A stretch of 64,000 bases of DNA from Paraburkholderia sejongensis (GTDB lineage Bacteria; Pseudomonadota; Gammaproteobacteria; Burkholderiales; Burkholderiaceae). The stretch is taken from positions 248,001-312,000 of the forward strand of contig NZ_JAJITD010000002.1 in NCBI RefSeq assembly GCF_020880815.1, written 5' to 3'. This document shows, one piece after another, positions 1 to 8,336 of this stretch. The position numbers were made by a program, and so were the translations under genes. Each line of letters starts with the position of its first letter. The stretch's first letter is position 1. The notes below the pieces were generated by a model. It saw only the letters and a list, made by a program, of their open reading frames with translations. It ran no database searches and was not told where the DNA came from.

Positions 1-327
1 AGGTGGGGGCTGAGAGGCCTTGGTTCCGCGATCGGCCAGACAACGCTGTCGGGCCTGCGCACCCGGTACAGGGCGCTGACCCGGCAGCCGATACGTTTTG
101 CCGCCGCTCCGCTCGCGCATATGCAAAATCCTGCGCGGCACGTTCCCGTCCATATCCTTCGTCTTGCGATGAAATACGGCAAACGTAGCGTCGACCCCGC
201 AGGGCATAGGGGCGTGTTTCAATACACCTATCCGATTACTCGCAACGGTATGCCTTATCGACCCGAAGTCGTCGTGCGGGAAAGCGATCACACCATTCTC
301 CACTTCGTCTACAGACCCATTCGATGA
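1..327 (+). CDS. C-terminal end of a larger protein, probable polymorphic-toxin tip (partial)
   Basis: The reading frame is open from the first base of the window to a TGA at 325-327, so this is the last 108 codons of a gene that starts outside. An internal ATG at 121 exists, but the open frame upstream makes a longer protein more likely. The final ~65 residues (HVPVHILRLAMKYGKR... to ...TILHFVYRPIR) are compact and rich in basic and aromatic residues. The spacing (H..I..A...G, then G..Y.. EVVVRE.D.TI..F.YRP) recalls the DUF4258/BrnT-like small RNase-like toxins; this is a resemblance judged by eye. The stop codon overlaps the start of the next gene in an ATGA, the arrangement typical of toxin-immunity pairs. 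The alternative is an ordinary protein of unknown function. The family is not established. Confidence 0.5.
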   Translation, partial: RWGLRGLGSAIGQTTLSGLRTRYRALTRQPIRFAAAPLAHMQNPARHVPVHILRLAMKYGKRSVDPAGHRGVFQYTYPITRNGMPYRPEVVVRESDHTILHFVYRPIR

Positions 328-845
328 AGCCCGTCACCGTCCATACGACCGCCCCCGCTACCAGCACCCGCGCCACTGCGCACTGGGACGAAGAAAGTTC
401 GACCGTGTCGTGCGAGGTGCACTACTCGCCGGCACATCCGCCACAAAGCCGCCTCAGTGACAAACTGGACGCGCAGCTCGGTATTGCCGCGCCGTCTTAC
501 GTTCTGACCGCCGGCACACTATCGATGCTGCTCGACCGGGAACGCCGGCTTATCGGCCTGGACTTTTACACGAATCCCGAGCAGTGGATCGCATGCGGGA
601 CCCGGTTGGCGGACCCGACCACAGTCACGCCGCACATCGATGCTGAATTCGACGCGCACGGACACGCCGCAGACCTCGATGCGCCGCAGGTGTTCTACGA
701 ACCTAGCGGCGGCACCCTCTATTTCTCGTGGGGACCGGCGTCCGCCTGGTACGGGATTGCGTCGACGCTGGCGGTAGGCGTTGCTGAAGACAAGCGCCTC
801 GCGCAGATTCGCGTGGACGGTCTGACGATGCCGGCGCGTCGTTAG
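324..845 (+). CDS. Hypothetical protein, candidate immunity protein for the upstream toxin-like gene
   Basis: A 173-residue protein with no signal peptide or membrane segment, so probably cytoplasmic. I do not recognise its family. The first ~25 residues are Thr/Ala-rich; the rest is acidic (for example LDRERRLIGLDFYTNPEQW, and repeated D/E around residues 90-125). An acidic, soluble, unrelated-looking partner is what immunity proteins of basic nuclease toxins often look like. It starts by ATGA overlap with the end of the upstream gene, so translation is probably coupled. It ends 71 bases before an unrelated MFS transporter. The immunity role is inferred only from position and composition. 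Confidence 0.5.
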   Translation: MKPVTVHTTAPATSTRATAHWDEESSTVSCEVHYSPAHPPQSRLSDKLDAQLGIAAPSYVLTAGTLSMLLDRERRLIGLDFYTNPEQWIACGTRLADPTTVTPHIDAEFDAHGHAADLDAPQVFYEPSGGTLYFSWGPASAWYGIASTLAVGVAEDKRLAQIRVDGLTMPARR

Positions 846-916
846 GGGCCCGTCGAATTACAAAATCCGTCTCGGCAGGATGCACGCCCCCTTCGCCCGT
901 AGTAGCATCCCCGCCG

Positions 917-2077
917 ATGAAAGTCATCTTCACCCGCGATTTCCTCGCGTTGATTCTGAGCGTCGCCGTGGTCGGCCTGGGCAGCGGCGCGACCCTGCCG
1001 CTTACCGCGTTGGCGCTCACGCAAGCGGGCTACGGCACCGACGTGGTCGGCCTGCTGACCGCCGCTCAGGCCGGCGGCGGTCTCGCGATCGTGCCGCTCG
1101 CCGGCTGGATCGCCGCGCGCTGCGGCGGCCGCCAGGTGATCGTCGGCGCGGTGCTGGTGGTCGCGTGCGCGACCGCGCTGATGCAGTTCACCACCGATCT
1201 GTGGCTCTGGGCGCTGCTGCGCGTGCTGTGCGGCGCGGCGCTGATGCTGCTGTTCACGATCAGTGAAGCGTGGGTCAACCAGCTTGCCGACGATGCATCG
1301 CGCGGTCGCGTGATCGCGATCTACGCGACCAATTTCACGTTGTTTCAGATGTCGGGGCCGGTGCTGGTGAGCCAGATCGCCGGCTACACGCATGGGCGCT
1401 TCCTGTTGTGCGGCGCGATTTTCCTGCTCGCGTTGCCGCTGCTCGCGACGCTGCGCGGCATGCCGCACGGCTCCAGCGACGAGCACGCCGAGCACGGCGG
1501 CTGGCGTCGCGTGTTGCCGCAAATGCCCGCGCTCGTGATCGGCACCGGCTTTTTCGCGCTGTTCGATACGATCGCGCTGTCGTTGCTGCCGCTGTTCGCG
1601 ATGGCGCACGACATCCCCAGCGAAGTCGCTGTGCTGTTCGCGTCGGCGCTGCTGCTCGGCGATACGACGATGCAGTTCCCGATCGGCTGGCTCGCGGACC
1701 GGCTCGGGCGCGAGCGGGTGCATATCGGCTGCGCGATCGTGGTGGTCGCGTTGCTGCCGCTGCTGCCGTGGGCGGTCGGCTCGCCATGGCTGCGCTGGCC
1801 GCTGCTGTTCGTGCTCGGCGCGGCGGCGGGGGCGATCTATACGCTATCGCTGGTCGCGTGCGGCGAGCGTTTTCGCGGGGTCGCGCTGGTGTCGGCGAGT
1901 TCGCTGATCGGCGCGTCGTGGAGTGCCGCGAGCTTCGGCGGGCCGCTGGTGGCCGGCGCGTTGATGAAAAGCGTCGGTGACGATGCGATGGTCGGCGTGC
2001 TGCTGTGCGCGGCGCTCGCGTTTCTGGGAGCGGTGTGGTGGGAGAGGCGCCGGCCGATACCCGCCCCCACCAATTGA
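917..2077 (+). CDS. MFS transporter, YcaD-like
   Basis: A 386-residue inner-membrane protein of the major facilitator superfamily, with about twelve hydrophobic segments running from residue 8 to the end. A typical loop 2-3 region follows TM2 (AGWIAARCGGR). A second-half equivalent is seen around IGWLADRLGRERVH, so the two six-helix halves are both present. The pattern GLGSGATLPLTALAL near the start and ISEAWVNQL after TM4 resemble the YcaD branch of MFS exporters. The substrate cannot be read from sequence. Start is the ATG at 917; the first residues (MKVIFTRDFLALILSV) lead straight into TM1. It stands alone on the plus strand. Confidence 0.85.
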   Translation: MKVIFTRDFLALILSVAVVGLGSGATLPLTALALTQAGYGTDVVGLLTAAQAGGGLAIVPLAGWIAARCGGRQVIVGAVLVVACATALMQFTTDLWLWALLRVLCGAALMLLFTISEAWVNQLADDASRGRVIAIYATNFTLFQMSGPVLVSQIAGYTHGRFLLCGAIFLLALPLLATLRGMPHGSSDEHAEHGGWRRVLPQMPALVIGTGFFALFDTIALSLLPLFAMAHDIPSEVAVLFASALLLGDTTMQFPIGWLADRLGRERVHIGCAIVVVALLPLLPWAVGSPWLRWPLLFVLGAAAGAIYTLSLVACGERFRGVALVSASSLIGASWSAASFGGPLVAGALMKSVGDDAMVGVLLCAALAFLGAVWWERRRPIPAPTN

Positions 2078-2202
2078 CGAATCCACACTAACGGCTGGCG
2101 TTGCGCGCCAGACGCCCGGTGCTAACCTTGCTCCCACGTCGCGCGGCGTTTCGCTAAACCGCGAAGTTTCGGCCGCGCGCCGCAAGCAATCGGGAGTCCG
2201 TC

Positions 2203-3996
2203 ATGGTCACTGTGCGCGTGTTGGGTCGTGCCTGCCTGTTAGGCGCGGCGGTTCTGATCGCCGCGATCGCGGCCGCGAACTGCGGCGGCGGCGGCGGAGG
2301 CGCAGGCGGCTCAGGGACCGCAGCGGGCACCGGCGGCGGTGCCGGCGGCGCCGCCGCGGGAGCGAGTGCGCCAGGCGGCGCCAGCAGCGGCAGCGCGGGG
2401 ACCGGCAGCGGGGGCACCAACACCGGCAGTACCGACGCCGGCAACCCCGCCTCGGGCCCAGCGTCGGGCGGCACCACGGTATCGCCCACGCACGACATGC
2501 TCACCTACCACAACGATATCGCCCGCACCGGGCAGAACCTGAACGAAACCACCCTCACGCCCGCGAACGTGAATTCTTCGACGTTCGGCAAGCTCGGCTT
2601 TTTCAGCGTCGACGGCAAGGTCGACGCGCAACCGCTCTATGTTGGCGCGCTGGCGATCGCGGGCGGCACGCACAACGTGCTGTACGTCGCGACCGAAAAC
2701 GACAGCGTCTACGCATTCGACGCCGACAGCGGCGCGACGCTCTGGCAAATGCGCACGCTGAACACCGGCGAGACGCCCAGCGACGATCTCGGCTGCAGCC
2801 AGATCGTCACGACGATCGGCATCACCTCGACGCCGGTAATCGACCGTTCGCGCGGCGAGCATGGGGCGATCTACGTGGTCGCGATGTCGAAGGACGCGAG
2901 TGGCGGCTACCATCACCGGGTTCACGCGCTCGACCTCGCGACCGGCGCCGAACTGCTGAACGGTCCCACCGAAGTCGCCGCGACCTATCGCGGGACCGGC
3001 GCCGGCAATATCAACGGCACGATGTCGTTCACACCGGCGCTGTACGCGGAGCGCGCGGCCCTGCTGTTGCTGGGCGGCACGCTGTACACGTCGTGGACCT
3101 CGCACTGCGACAAGGGCGGCTACACCGGCTGGATCATCGGCTACGACGCCGGCACGCTGCGCCAGAACAACGTGCTGAACGTGACGCCGAACGGCCTCGG
3201 CGGCGCGATCTGGATGAGCGGCGCGGGACCGGCGTCGGACGGCTCGTCGATCTATCTGCTCGATGCGAACGGCACCTTCGACACCACGCTCACCTCAGCC
3301 GGCTTTCCGAACCAGAGCGACTTCGGCAACGCTTTCCTGAAGATCGGCACGACCAACGGTCTGACCGTGACCGACTACTTCGCGATGTCGAACGTCGTCA
3401 ACGAAGCGCGCGACGACATCGATCTCGGCTCGGGCGGCGCGCTCGTGCTGCCCGACCTCGCCGACGCGAGCGGCGCCGTGCAGCACCTCGCGCTCGGCGC
3501 CGGCAAGGACAACATCATCTACGTGGTCAATCGCGACTCGATGGGCAAATTCAATCCTTCGGGCGACAACATCCATCAGGAGATCGCCGCGCAACTGGTC
3601 GGCGGCGAGTTCGGCATGCCCGCGTATTTCAACGGCCGCGTTTACTTCGGCTCGGTCGGCGATCATCTGAAGGCATTCACGCTAACCAACGCGCTGCTGT
3701 CGACGACGCCCACCGCGCAGAGCGCGATGAGCTTCCCGTACCCGGGCACGACGCCGGGCATCTCGGCGAACGGCAGCGCGAACGGCATCGTGTGGGCCGC
3801 CGAAAACGGCAGCGTCGCCGCGCTGCATGCGTTCGATCCGGTCACGCTCGCCGAGCTGTACAACAGCAATCAGATGGGCACCCGCGATCAGTTCGGCGCG
3901 GGCAACAAGTTCATCACGCCGACCATTGCGAACGGCAAGGTGTATGTGGGGACCACGAAGGGCGTGGCGGTGTTCGGACTGCTGAGCGGCGGTTGA
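2203..3996 (+). CDS. Exported beta-propeller protein with Gly-rich N-terminal linker (PQQ-like repeats)
   Basis: A 597-residue protein. Residues 1-25 form a signal sequence ending at a Cys followed by a long Gly run; the residues before the Cys (AAAN) are a poor lipobox, so lipoprotein status is uncertain. Residues ~26-90 are a low-complexity Gly/Ala/Ser/Thr linker. From ~95 on there are repeated propeller blades: LYVATENDSVYAFDADSGA, IYVVAMSKDASGG, ALDLATGAEL, VYFGSVGDHLKAF and VYVGTTKGVAVFGL near the end, typical of PQQ-like/quinoprotein repeats. No catalytic PQQ-dehydrogenase Cys-Cys signature was noticed, so an enzymatic role is doubtful. RBS GGGAG lies about 7 bases before the ATG. A binding or surface role in the envelope is likely. 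Confidence 0.75.
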   Translation: MVTVRVLGRACLLGAAVLIAAIAAANCGGGGGGAGGSGTAAGTGGGAGGAAAGASAPGGASSGSAGTGSGGTNTGSTDAGNPASGPASGGTTVSPTHDMLTYHNDIARTGQNLNETTLTPANVNSSTFGKLGFFSVDGKVDAQPLYVGALAIAGGTHNVLYVATENDSVYAFDADSGATLWQMRTLNTGETPSDDLGCSQIVTTIGITSTPVIDRSRGEHGAIYVVAMSKDASGGYHHRVHALDLATGAELLNGPTEVAATYRGTGAGNINGTMSFTPALYAERAALLLLGGTLYTSWTSHCDKGGYTGWIIGYDAGTLRQNNVLNVTPNGLGGAIWMSGAGPASDGSSIYLLDANGTFDTTLTSAGFPNQSDFGNAFLKIGTTNGLTVTDYFAMSNVVNEARDDIDLGSGGALVLPDLADASGAVQHLALGAGKDNIIYVVNRDSMGKFNPSGDNIHQEIAAQLVGGEFGMPAYFNGRVYFGSVGDHLKAFTLTNALLSTTPTAQSAMSFPYPGTTPGISANGSANGIVWAAENGSVAALHAFDPVTLAELYNSNQMGTRDQFGAGNKFITPTIANGKVYVGTTKGVAVFGLLSGG

Positions 3997-4043
3997 CGAA
4001 CGCGGCGCGCGAGTTCGCGCGCGGCCCGGCGTCCATAAACGAA

Positions 4044-4070
4044 GAGGGCCGGCACACCATGCCGGCCCTC
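4044..4070. terminator. Hairpin between convergent genes, probable bidirectional terminator
   Basis: A perfect 10-bp inverted repeat (GAGGGCCGGC / GCCGGCCCTC) with a 7-base loop lies between the end of the beta-propeller gene and the end of fahA. There is no strong T-run on either side, so termination efficiency is uncertain. Confidence 0.6.
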
Positions 4071-4097
4071 GCCTGTTCCCCGTACTGCTTGCCGCAC

Positions 4098-5396
4098 TTA
4101 CGAGCGCGCCGGCAGAATCTCGCCCGCGCAGCGCCCGAAGCCGACCCGATAGCCGTCGCCCTGGCACCATCCGGTCAGCGTCAGCTCATCGCCGTCCTCG
4201 ATAAACGCCCGCGTGCCGCCCTCTTTCAGTTCGAGCGGCTTCTTGCCGTTCCACGTCAGTTCGAGCAGGCTGCCGAACGAATCATCGGTCGGCCCGCTGA
4301 TCGTCCCCGAGCCCATCAGATCGCCGACCCGCGTATTGCAGCCCGATACCGTCTGATGCGCGAGCTGCTGCGCCATCGTCCAGTACATGTGTTTGAAGTT
4401 GGTGCGCGTGATCGTGCTCGCCTCGCGCGCATGTTGCGGCCGCAGCGTCACTTCGAGATGGATGTCGAACGCGTGCTCGCCTTCGTGGCGCAGATACGCG
4501 AGCGGCTGCGGCTCCTGCAGCGGCTGCGCGACGCGGAACGGTTCGAGCGCGTCGAGCGTGACGATCCACGGCGAGATCGTGGTCGCGAAGCCCTTCGAGT
4601 TGAACGGGCCGAGCGGTACGTATTCCCATTGCTGGATGTCGCGCGCGCTCCAGTCGTTGAGCAGCACCATGCCGAAGATATGCGCCTCGGCATCGGCGCT
4701 CGCGATCGGTTCACCGAGCGCATTGCCGCCGCCGACGATAAAACCCATCTCCAGCTCGATATCGAGCTTGCGGCACGCGCCGAACACCGGCCGCTCCTGA
4801 TCCGGCAGCTTCAGCTGACCGTTAGGACGGCGCACCGGCGTGCCGCTCACCACCACCGACGAGGCCCGGCCGTTGTAGCCGATCGGCATCTCCGTCCAGT
4901 TCGGCAGCAGCGCATTCTTCGGATCGCGAAACATCGCGCCGACGTTGGTCGCGTGTTCCTTCGACGAATAGAAATCGGTGTAACCGGGAATCTGCACCGG
5001 CAGATAAAGGCGCGCGTCGGCCTGAGCGACCAGCACCTTCGCGCGCAGCGCGGCGTCGTCGCGCAACGCGGGCGTGTCGCGCGCCAGCAGCAGACTCAGC
5101 TGGATGCGCACGCTGCGCCACGCAGCGCGGCCGAGCGCGATGAAATCGTTCAGCGCATCGCGGGCGAACACCTGCTGGCCCGGCGCGCTCAGCAGACCGG
5201 CGGCCTGCAACGCGGCGAGATCGACGATCTGATCGCCGATCGCGACACCGACGCGCCGCGCGTCGTTGCGCCGGTCGCTGAAGATGCCGAACGGCAGATT
5301 CTGGATCGGGAAATCGCTGGCCGGATCGTTGGCCGAGTCGAGCCAGCCTTTGCGCGACGGATCGAGCGTCGCCTGGAAATCGTTCACCGCGTTCAT
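4098..5396 (-). CDS. fahA: Fumarylacetoacetase
   Basis: A 432-residue fumarylacetoacetate hydrolase. It cleaves fumarylacetoacetate to fumarate and acetoacetate, the last step of tyrosine/phenylalanine breakdown via homogentisate. The family core is clear: the small N-terminal domain (residues ~1-125), the [15 protein letters not shown] motif carrying catalytic/metal residues, [17 protein letters not shown] (metal-binding Glu pair), [19 protein letters not shown], and GSGTISGP near residue 360. The start ATG overlaps the hmgA stop in ATGA, so the two genes are translationally coupled. Length fits the family (~420-435). Confidence 0.97.
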   Translation of the reverse strand: MNAVNDFQATLDPSRKGWLDSANDPASDFPIQNLPFGIFSDRRNDARRVGVAIGDQIVDLAALQAAGLLSAPGQQVFARDALNDFIALGRAAWRSVRIQLSLLLARDTPALRDDAALRAKVLVAQADARLYLPVQIPGYTDFYSSKEHATNVGAMFRDPKNALLPNWTEMPIGYNGRASSVVVSGTPVRRPNGQLKLPDQERPVFGACRKLDIELEMGFIVGGGNALGEPIASADAEAHIFGMVLLNDWSARDIQQWEYVPLGPFNSKGFATTISPWIVTLDALEPFRVAQPLQEPQPLAYLRHEGEHAFDIHLEVTLRPQHAREASTITRTNFKHMYWTMAQQLAHQTVSGCNTRVGDLMGSGTISGPTDDSFGSLLELTWNGKKPLELKEGGTRAFIEDGDELTLTGWCQGDGYRVGFGRCAGEILPARS

Positions 5397-6736
5397 GCCT
5401 GCTCCGGATTGAAGTGCTTCTTGAGACCCTGCCAGCACTCGTAGTAATGCGCCTGCAATTGCGCGGTTTCGAGCGCAAAGCGGGTCGGCTTGATCAACGT
5501 GCGCGTCTCGAACATGAAGGCCATCGTGTCGGCGACTTTCTTCGGCGTCGAGGTATCGCTGTGCGACGCTTTCTCGAACGTGTCGGCGTCCGGGCCGTGG
5601 CCCGTCATGCAGTTGTGCAGACTCGCGCCGCCCGGCACGAAGCCCTCGGCTTTCGCGTCGTATTCGCCGTGCACGAGGCCCATGAACTCGCTCGCGACAT
5701 TGCGATGGAACCACGGCGGGCGGAACGTATCTTCGGCGGCGAGCCAGCGCGGCGGGAAGATCACGAAGTCGATCGTATCGACGCCCGGCGTATCGCTCGG
5801 CGATTGCAGCACGAGGAAGATCGACGGATCCGGATGGTCGAAGCTGATCGAGCCGATCGTATTGAAGCGGCGCAGATCGTATTTGTACGGCGCGTAATTG
5901 CCGTGCCACGCGACCACGTCGAGCGGCGAATGGCCGATTTCCGCGCGCCACAGGTGGCCGTTCAGCTTCGCGATCAGTTCGAACGCGCCTTCGCGGTCTT
6001 CATAGGCCGCGTGCGGCGTCAGGAAGTCGCGCGGATTGGCCAGACCGTTCGAGCCGATCGGCCCGAGGTCCGGCAGCCGCAGCAGCGCGCCGAAGTTCTC
6101 GCAGATGTAGCCGCGCGCGCTGCCGTCCGGCAGGCTCACCGCGAAGCGCACGCCGCGCGGAATCACCGCGATCTCGAACGGCTCGACGTCGAGCCGGCCC
6201 ATTTCGGTCGCGATCGCGAGACGCCCCTGTTGCGGCACGATCAGCAGTTCGCCGTCCGCGCTGTAGAAGAAGCGCTCGTGCATCGAGCGGTTCGCCGCGT
6301 ACAGATGAATCGCGCAGCCGCTCATCGCGTCGGCCGAACCGTTGCCGGCCATCGTCACCCAGCCGTCGATGAAATCGGTCGGCACGTTCGGCATCGGCAG
6401 CGGATCCCAGCGCAGCTGGTTCGGCGGAGTCGGCGGAACCTCGGCGAAGTTCGCGACGAGCCGCTCGGATGCCATCGGCGTGAACGGCCGATGCACCGCC
6501 GCCGGCCGAATCCGGTACAGCCACGAGCGGCGATTGTGCGCACGCGGCGCGGTGAACGCGGTGCCGGAAATCTGTTCGGCGTACAAACCATAGGCCGCGC
6601 GCTGCGGCGAATTGCGGCCGCTCGGCAGCGCGCCGGGCAACGCCTCGGTCGCGAACTCGTTGGCGAACCCGGATTGATAGCCCGGTTCGATTTCCGGCCG
6701 CGAATTTGCGGCCGAGGTACGTGTTGAGGTGTCCAT
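5393..6736 (-). CDS. hmgA: Homogentisate 1,2-dioxygenase
   Basis: A 447-residue iron dioxygenase that opens the ring of homogentisate to maleylacetoacetate. The Fe ligands of the family are present: His and Glu in [12 protein letters not shown] and His in NCMTGHGPD. The N-terminal signature [20 protein letters not shown] is intact. The start chosen is the ATG at 6736 ([12 protein letters not shown]); the frame is open further upstream but overlaps the spacer after the MFS relic. It is first of the hmgA-fahA pair. A maleylacetoacetate isomerase gene is not seen in the window, so it must lie elsewhere, if present. The upstream neighbour is a broken aromatic-acid transporter. Confidence 0.97.
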   Translation of the reverse strand: MDTSTRTSAANSRPEIEPGYQSGFANEFATEALPGALPSGRNSPQRAAYGLYAEQISGTAFTAPRAHNRRSWLYRIRPAAVHRPFTPMASERLVANFAEVPPTPPNQLRWDPLPMPNVPTDFIDGWVTMAGNGSADAMSGCAIHLYAANRSMHERFFYSADGELLIVPQQGRLAIATEMGRLDVEPFEIAVIPRGVRFAVSLPDGSARGYICENFGALLRLPDLGPIGSNGLANPRDFLTPHAAYEDREGAFELIAKLNGHLWRAEIGHSPLDVVAWHGNYAPYKYDLRRFNTIGSISFDHPDPSIFLVLQSPSDTPGVDTIDFVIFPPRWLAAEDTFRPPWFHRNVASEFMGLVHGEYDAKAEGFVPGGASLHNCMTGHGPDADTFEKASHSDTSTPKKVADTMAFMFETRTLIKPTRFALETAQLQAHYYECWQGLKKHFNPEQA

Positions 6737-6780
6737 ACAGATTCTCCGCAAAGTCCTCGATTGATACGTGAGCTTTTCTG

Positions 6781-7197
6781 TCAGGCCAGTTCCACGCCGC
6801 TCGCGCGGCCGCGTTGCCGCGTCGCGCCGGTGAGCGCGATCACCAGTAGCGCCGAGCACAGCACCGGCACGACGGCCGCATGAAACAGCGCGGGAATCGT
6901 CGATACGAACGGCGTGGCCAGCATCGACAGCGAGAAGAACAAGGTCGCGCCGATCAGCATGCCGAACAGGCTCGCGCTGAAGACCGGGCCGAGCGAGGTC
7001 TTGGCGACGTGCCACTCGGCGATCACGCTGGGGGCGACGTAGCCCATCGCCTGCGCGTCGAAACCGTCGATCAGCAGACACAGCCCGCACAGCGCCAGCA
7101 GCATCGCCTGAAAAGCCGGGCGATGCGTGTCGGCGAGCACGCGCTCGACTTCGATCACGTTAGCGGCGGCAAACGCCGCGGCGGGTTTGGCACTCAT
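6781..7197 (-). pseudogene. Relic of an aromatic-acid MFS transporter (AAHS type), internal deletion
   Basis: The frame encodes 138 residues, against about 430-450 for a complete AAHS-family aromatic acid/H+ symporter. It keeps the cytoplasmic N-terminus, TM1 with the hallmark [18 protein letters not shown], and TM2 up to SLFGMLIGA. It then jumps to a hydrophobic stretch resembling the last helix ([20 protein letters not shown]) and a basic C-tail. The loop 2-3 signature expected after TM2 is missing, as are roughly nine helices. The junction is in frame, so a short two- or three-helix product could still be made. In related operons a full transporter is often found in this place. Start is the ATG at 7197. 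Confidence 0.75.
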
Positions 7198-7252
7198 AGG
7201 GCGTCCCCTCATCCCTGACAGGATCGGTTTAATTTTGATCAGCTTGCGCTGT

Positions 7253-7289
7253 GAGTTACGTATAGTAAAACGAGTTATGAATAGTGAAA
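7253..7289. promoter_or_regulatory. Pair of 18-bp direct repeats, candidate regulator binding sites
   Basis: Two copies, GAGTTACGTATAGTAAAA (7253-7270) and GAGTTATGAATAGTGAAA (7272-7289), match at 15 of 18 positions with a 19-base period, close to two helical turns. They lie 56-92 bases upstream of the MFS relic and hmgA-fahA operon, in a locally AT-rich stretch. The position suits an operator or activator site for that operon. Confidence 0.5.
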
Positions 7290-7486
7290 CTAACGTATAC
7301 CCTGGAGGCACCCGGCAAAATGCGCGCGGACGCCCGCTCAGCCCCGTCCTACAAGCGTTCGACCCATAAGGTTATGAGGATTTTGTTAATGTCCGTGCGA
7401 CGCGGACTGCTACCATCAAGGAATACGCAACCCGGGCCGCGTCGCCGCGCTCGCCGCGCCTTCATCGTCGCCCAACACTCGCCCAC

Positions 7487-8320
7487 ATGATTTCGCCGAC
7501 CATCCCCGATCTGATCGCTCGCGCCGCTCATCACCCGTTCCTGGGCGAGCATCTGGCGATGGGGCAAGGCGCACACAGCGGCATCGCGCTCGCGCAATTC
7601 GGCGGTATCGAACTGGCCAGCGCGTATGAACCGATCTTCGACATCAGCGTGCACGCACTGGCGCAGTCGCTGTCATGCGGCCCGGAAGGGGTCGACCGGT
7701 TCGGCGACGAACTGGGGTTTCAGGCGGTCACGCACCGGCTCGACTCGGCGCCGTTCGACGTGTTCGATCCGTTCGACCGGATCGCCGACGATCAGCAACT
7801 GGTCGCGCTCGACCGGATGTCGCGCGCGCTGCATGCGATCAACTTTTTCGGCGCGCAGCGTCACGGTTTGCTGTTTTTGCGCGTGCACGAGCGGCTGCTA
7901 AAGAGCGTGAAGTACGACCACGGCCGGCATTTTTCGAGCGTGCTGACGTCGTTCGGGCTCAGTCCGGCGCGCATCGTGATCGAGCTGCCGGCGGCGGCGG
8001 TCGCGCACAAGACTTTTCTCGGCTACCTGACGCGCAGCTATCAGCACTATGGGTTCAAGGTGGCGGGCAATCTGTCGAACGCGGGGCAGATTCTGTCGGT
8101 ATCGGAGACCGCGCGGCTCGACTACATCAAGATGGATGCGGCGATCGCGCTGCGCGACGCGACCGTCAAGCCGCTGGTCGGCTACGCGAGCCGCTTGCGG
8201 GTGCCGCTGATTTTCAATCGGGTGATGGATGAAGCGCAGTTTCTCGCGTTACAGCAGTACGACGTGAGATTCGTGCAGGGGCCGCTGTTCACCGCGCATT
8301 ATCACGACCGGGCCGCGTAA
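7487..8320 (+). CDS. Degenerate EAL-domain protein, probably catalytically inactive
   Basis: A 277-residue cytoplasmic protein. Its order of motifs follows the EAL cyclic-di-GMP phosphodiesterase fold: YEPIFDIS (~residue 48), LLFLRVHERLL (~130) in place of VNVSP, IVIELP (~165), DYIKMDAAI (~210) for the xKxD strand and FVQGPLF (~265) for the last QGY strand. The catalytic ExLxR motif is absent: GIELASAYEPI stands where it should be, and the normal Glu after the IVIEL strand is replaced by Pro/Ala. Such proteins usually bind c-di-GMP or a protein partner instead of cleaving the nucleotide; that is inference here. No signal peptide or membrane segment. Confidence 0.75.
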   Translation: MISPTIPDLIARAAHHPFLGEHLAMGQGAHSGIALAQFGGIELASAYEPIFDISVHALAQSLSCGPEGVDRFGDELGFQAVTHRLDSAPFDVFDPFDRIADDQQLVALDRMSRALHAINFFGAQRHGLLFLRVHERLLKSVKYDHGRHFSSVLTSFGLSPARIVIELPAAAVAHKTFLGYLTRSYQHYGFKVAGNLSNAGQILSVSETARLDYIKMDAAIALRDATVKPLVGYASRLRVPLIFNRVMDEAQFLALQQYDVRFVQGPLFTAHYHDRAA

Positions 8321-8336
8321 GCCCGTTGCACCGCGC

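Noticed and set aside
2311..3105. Long minus-strand open frame inside the beta-propeller gene
   Set aside because: High GC keeps the antisense frame open; its product is Arg/Ala-rich without motifs, while the sense frame has a signal peptide and propeller repeats.
1977..5444. 1155-codon plus-strand frame across the propeller gene and fahA
   Set aside because: Product is Arg-rich nonsense; it runs out of frame through one gene and antisense to another, both with clear family motifs.
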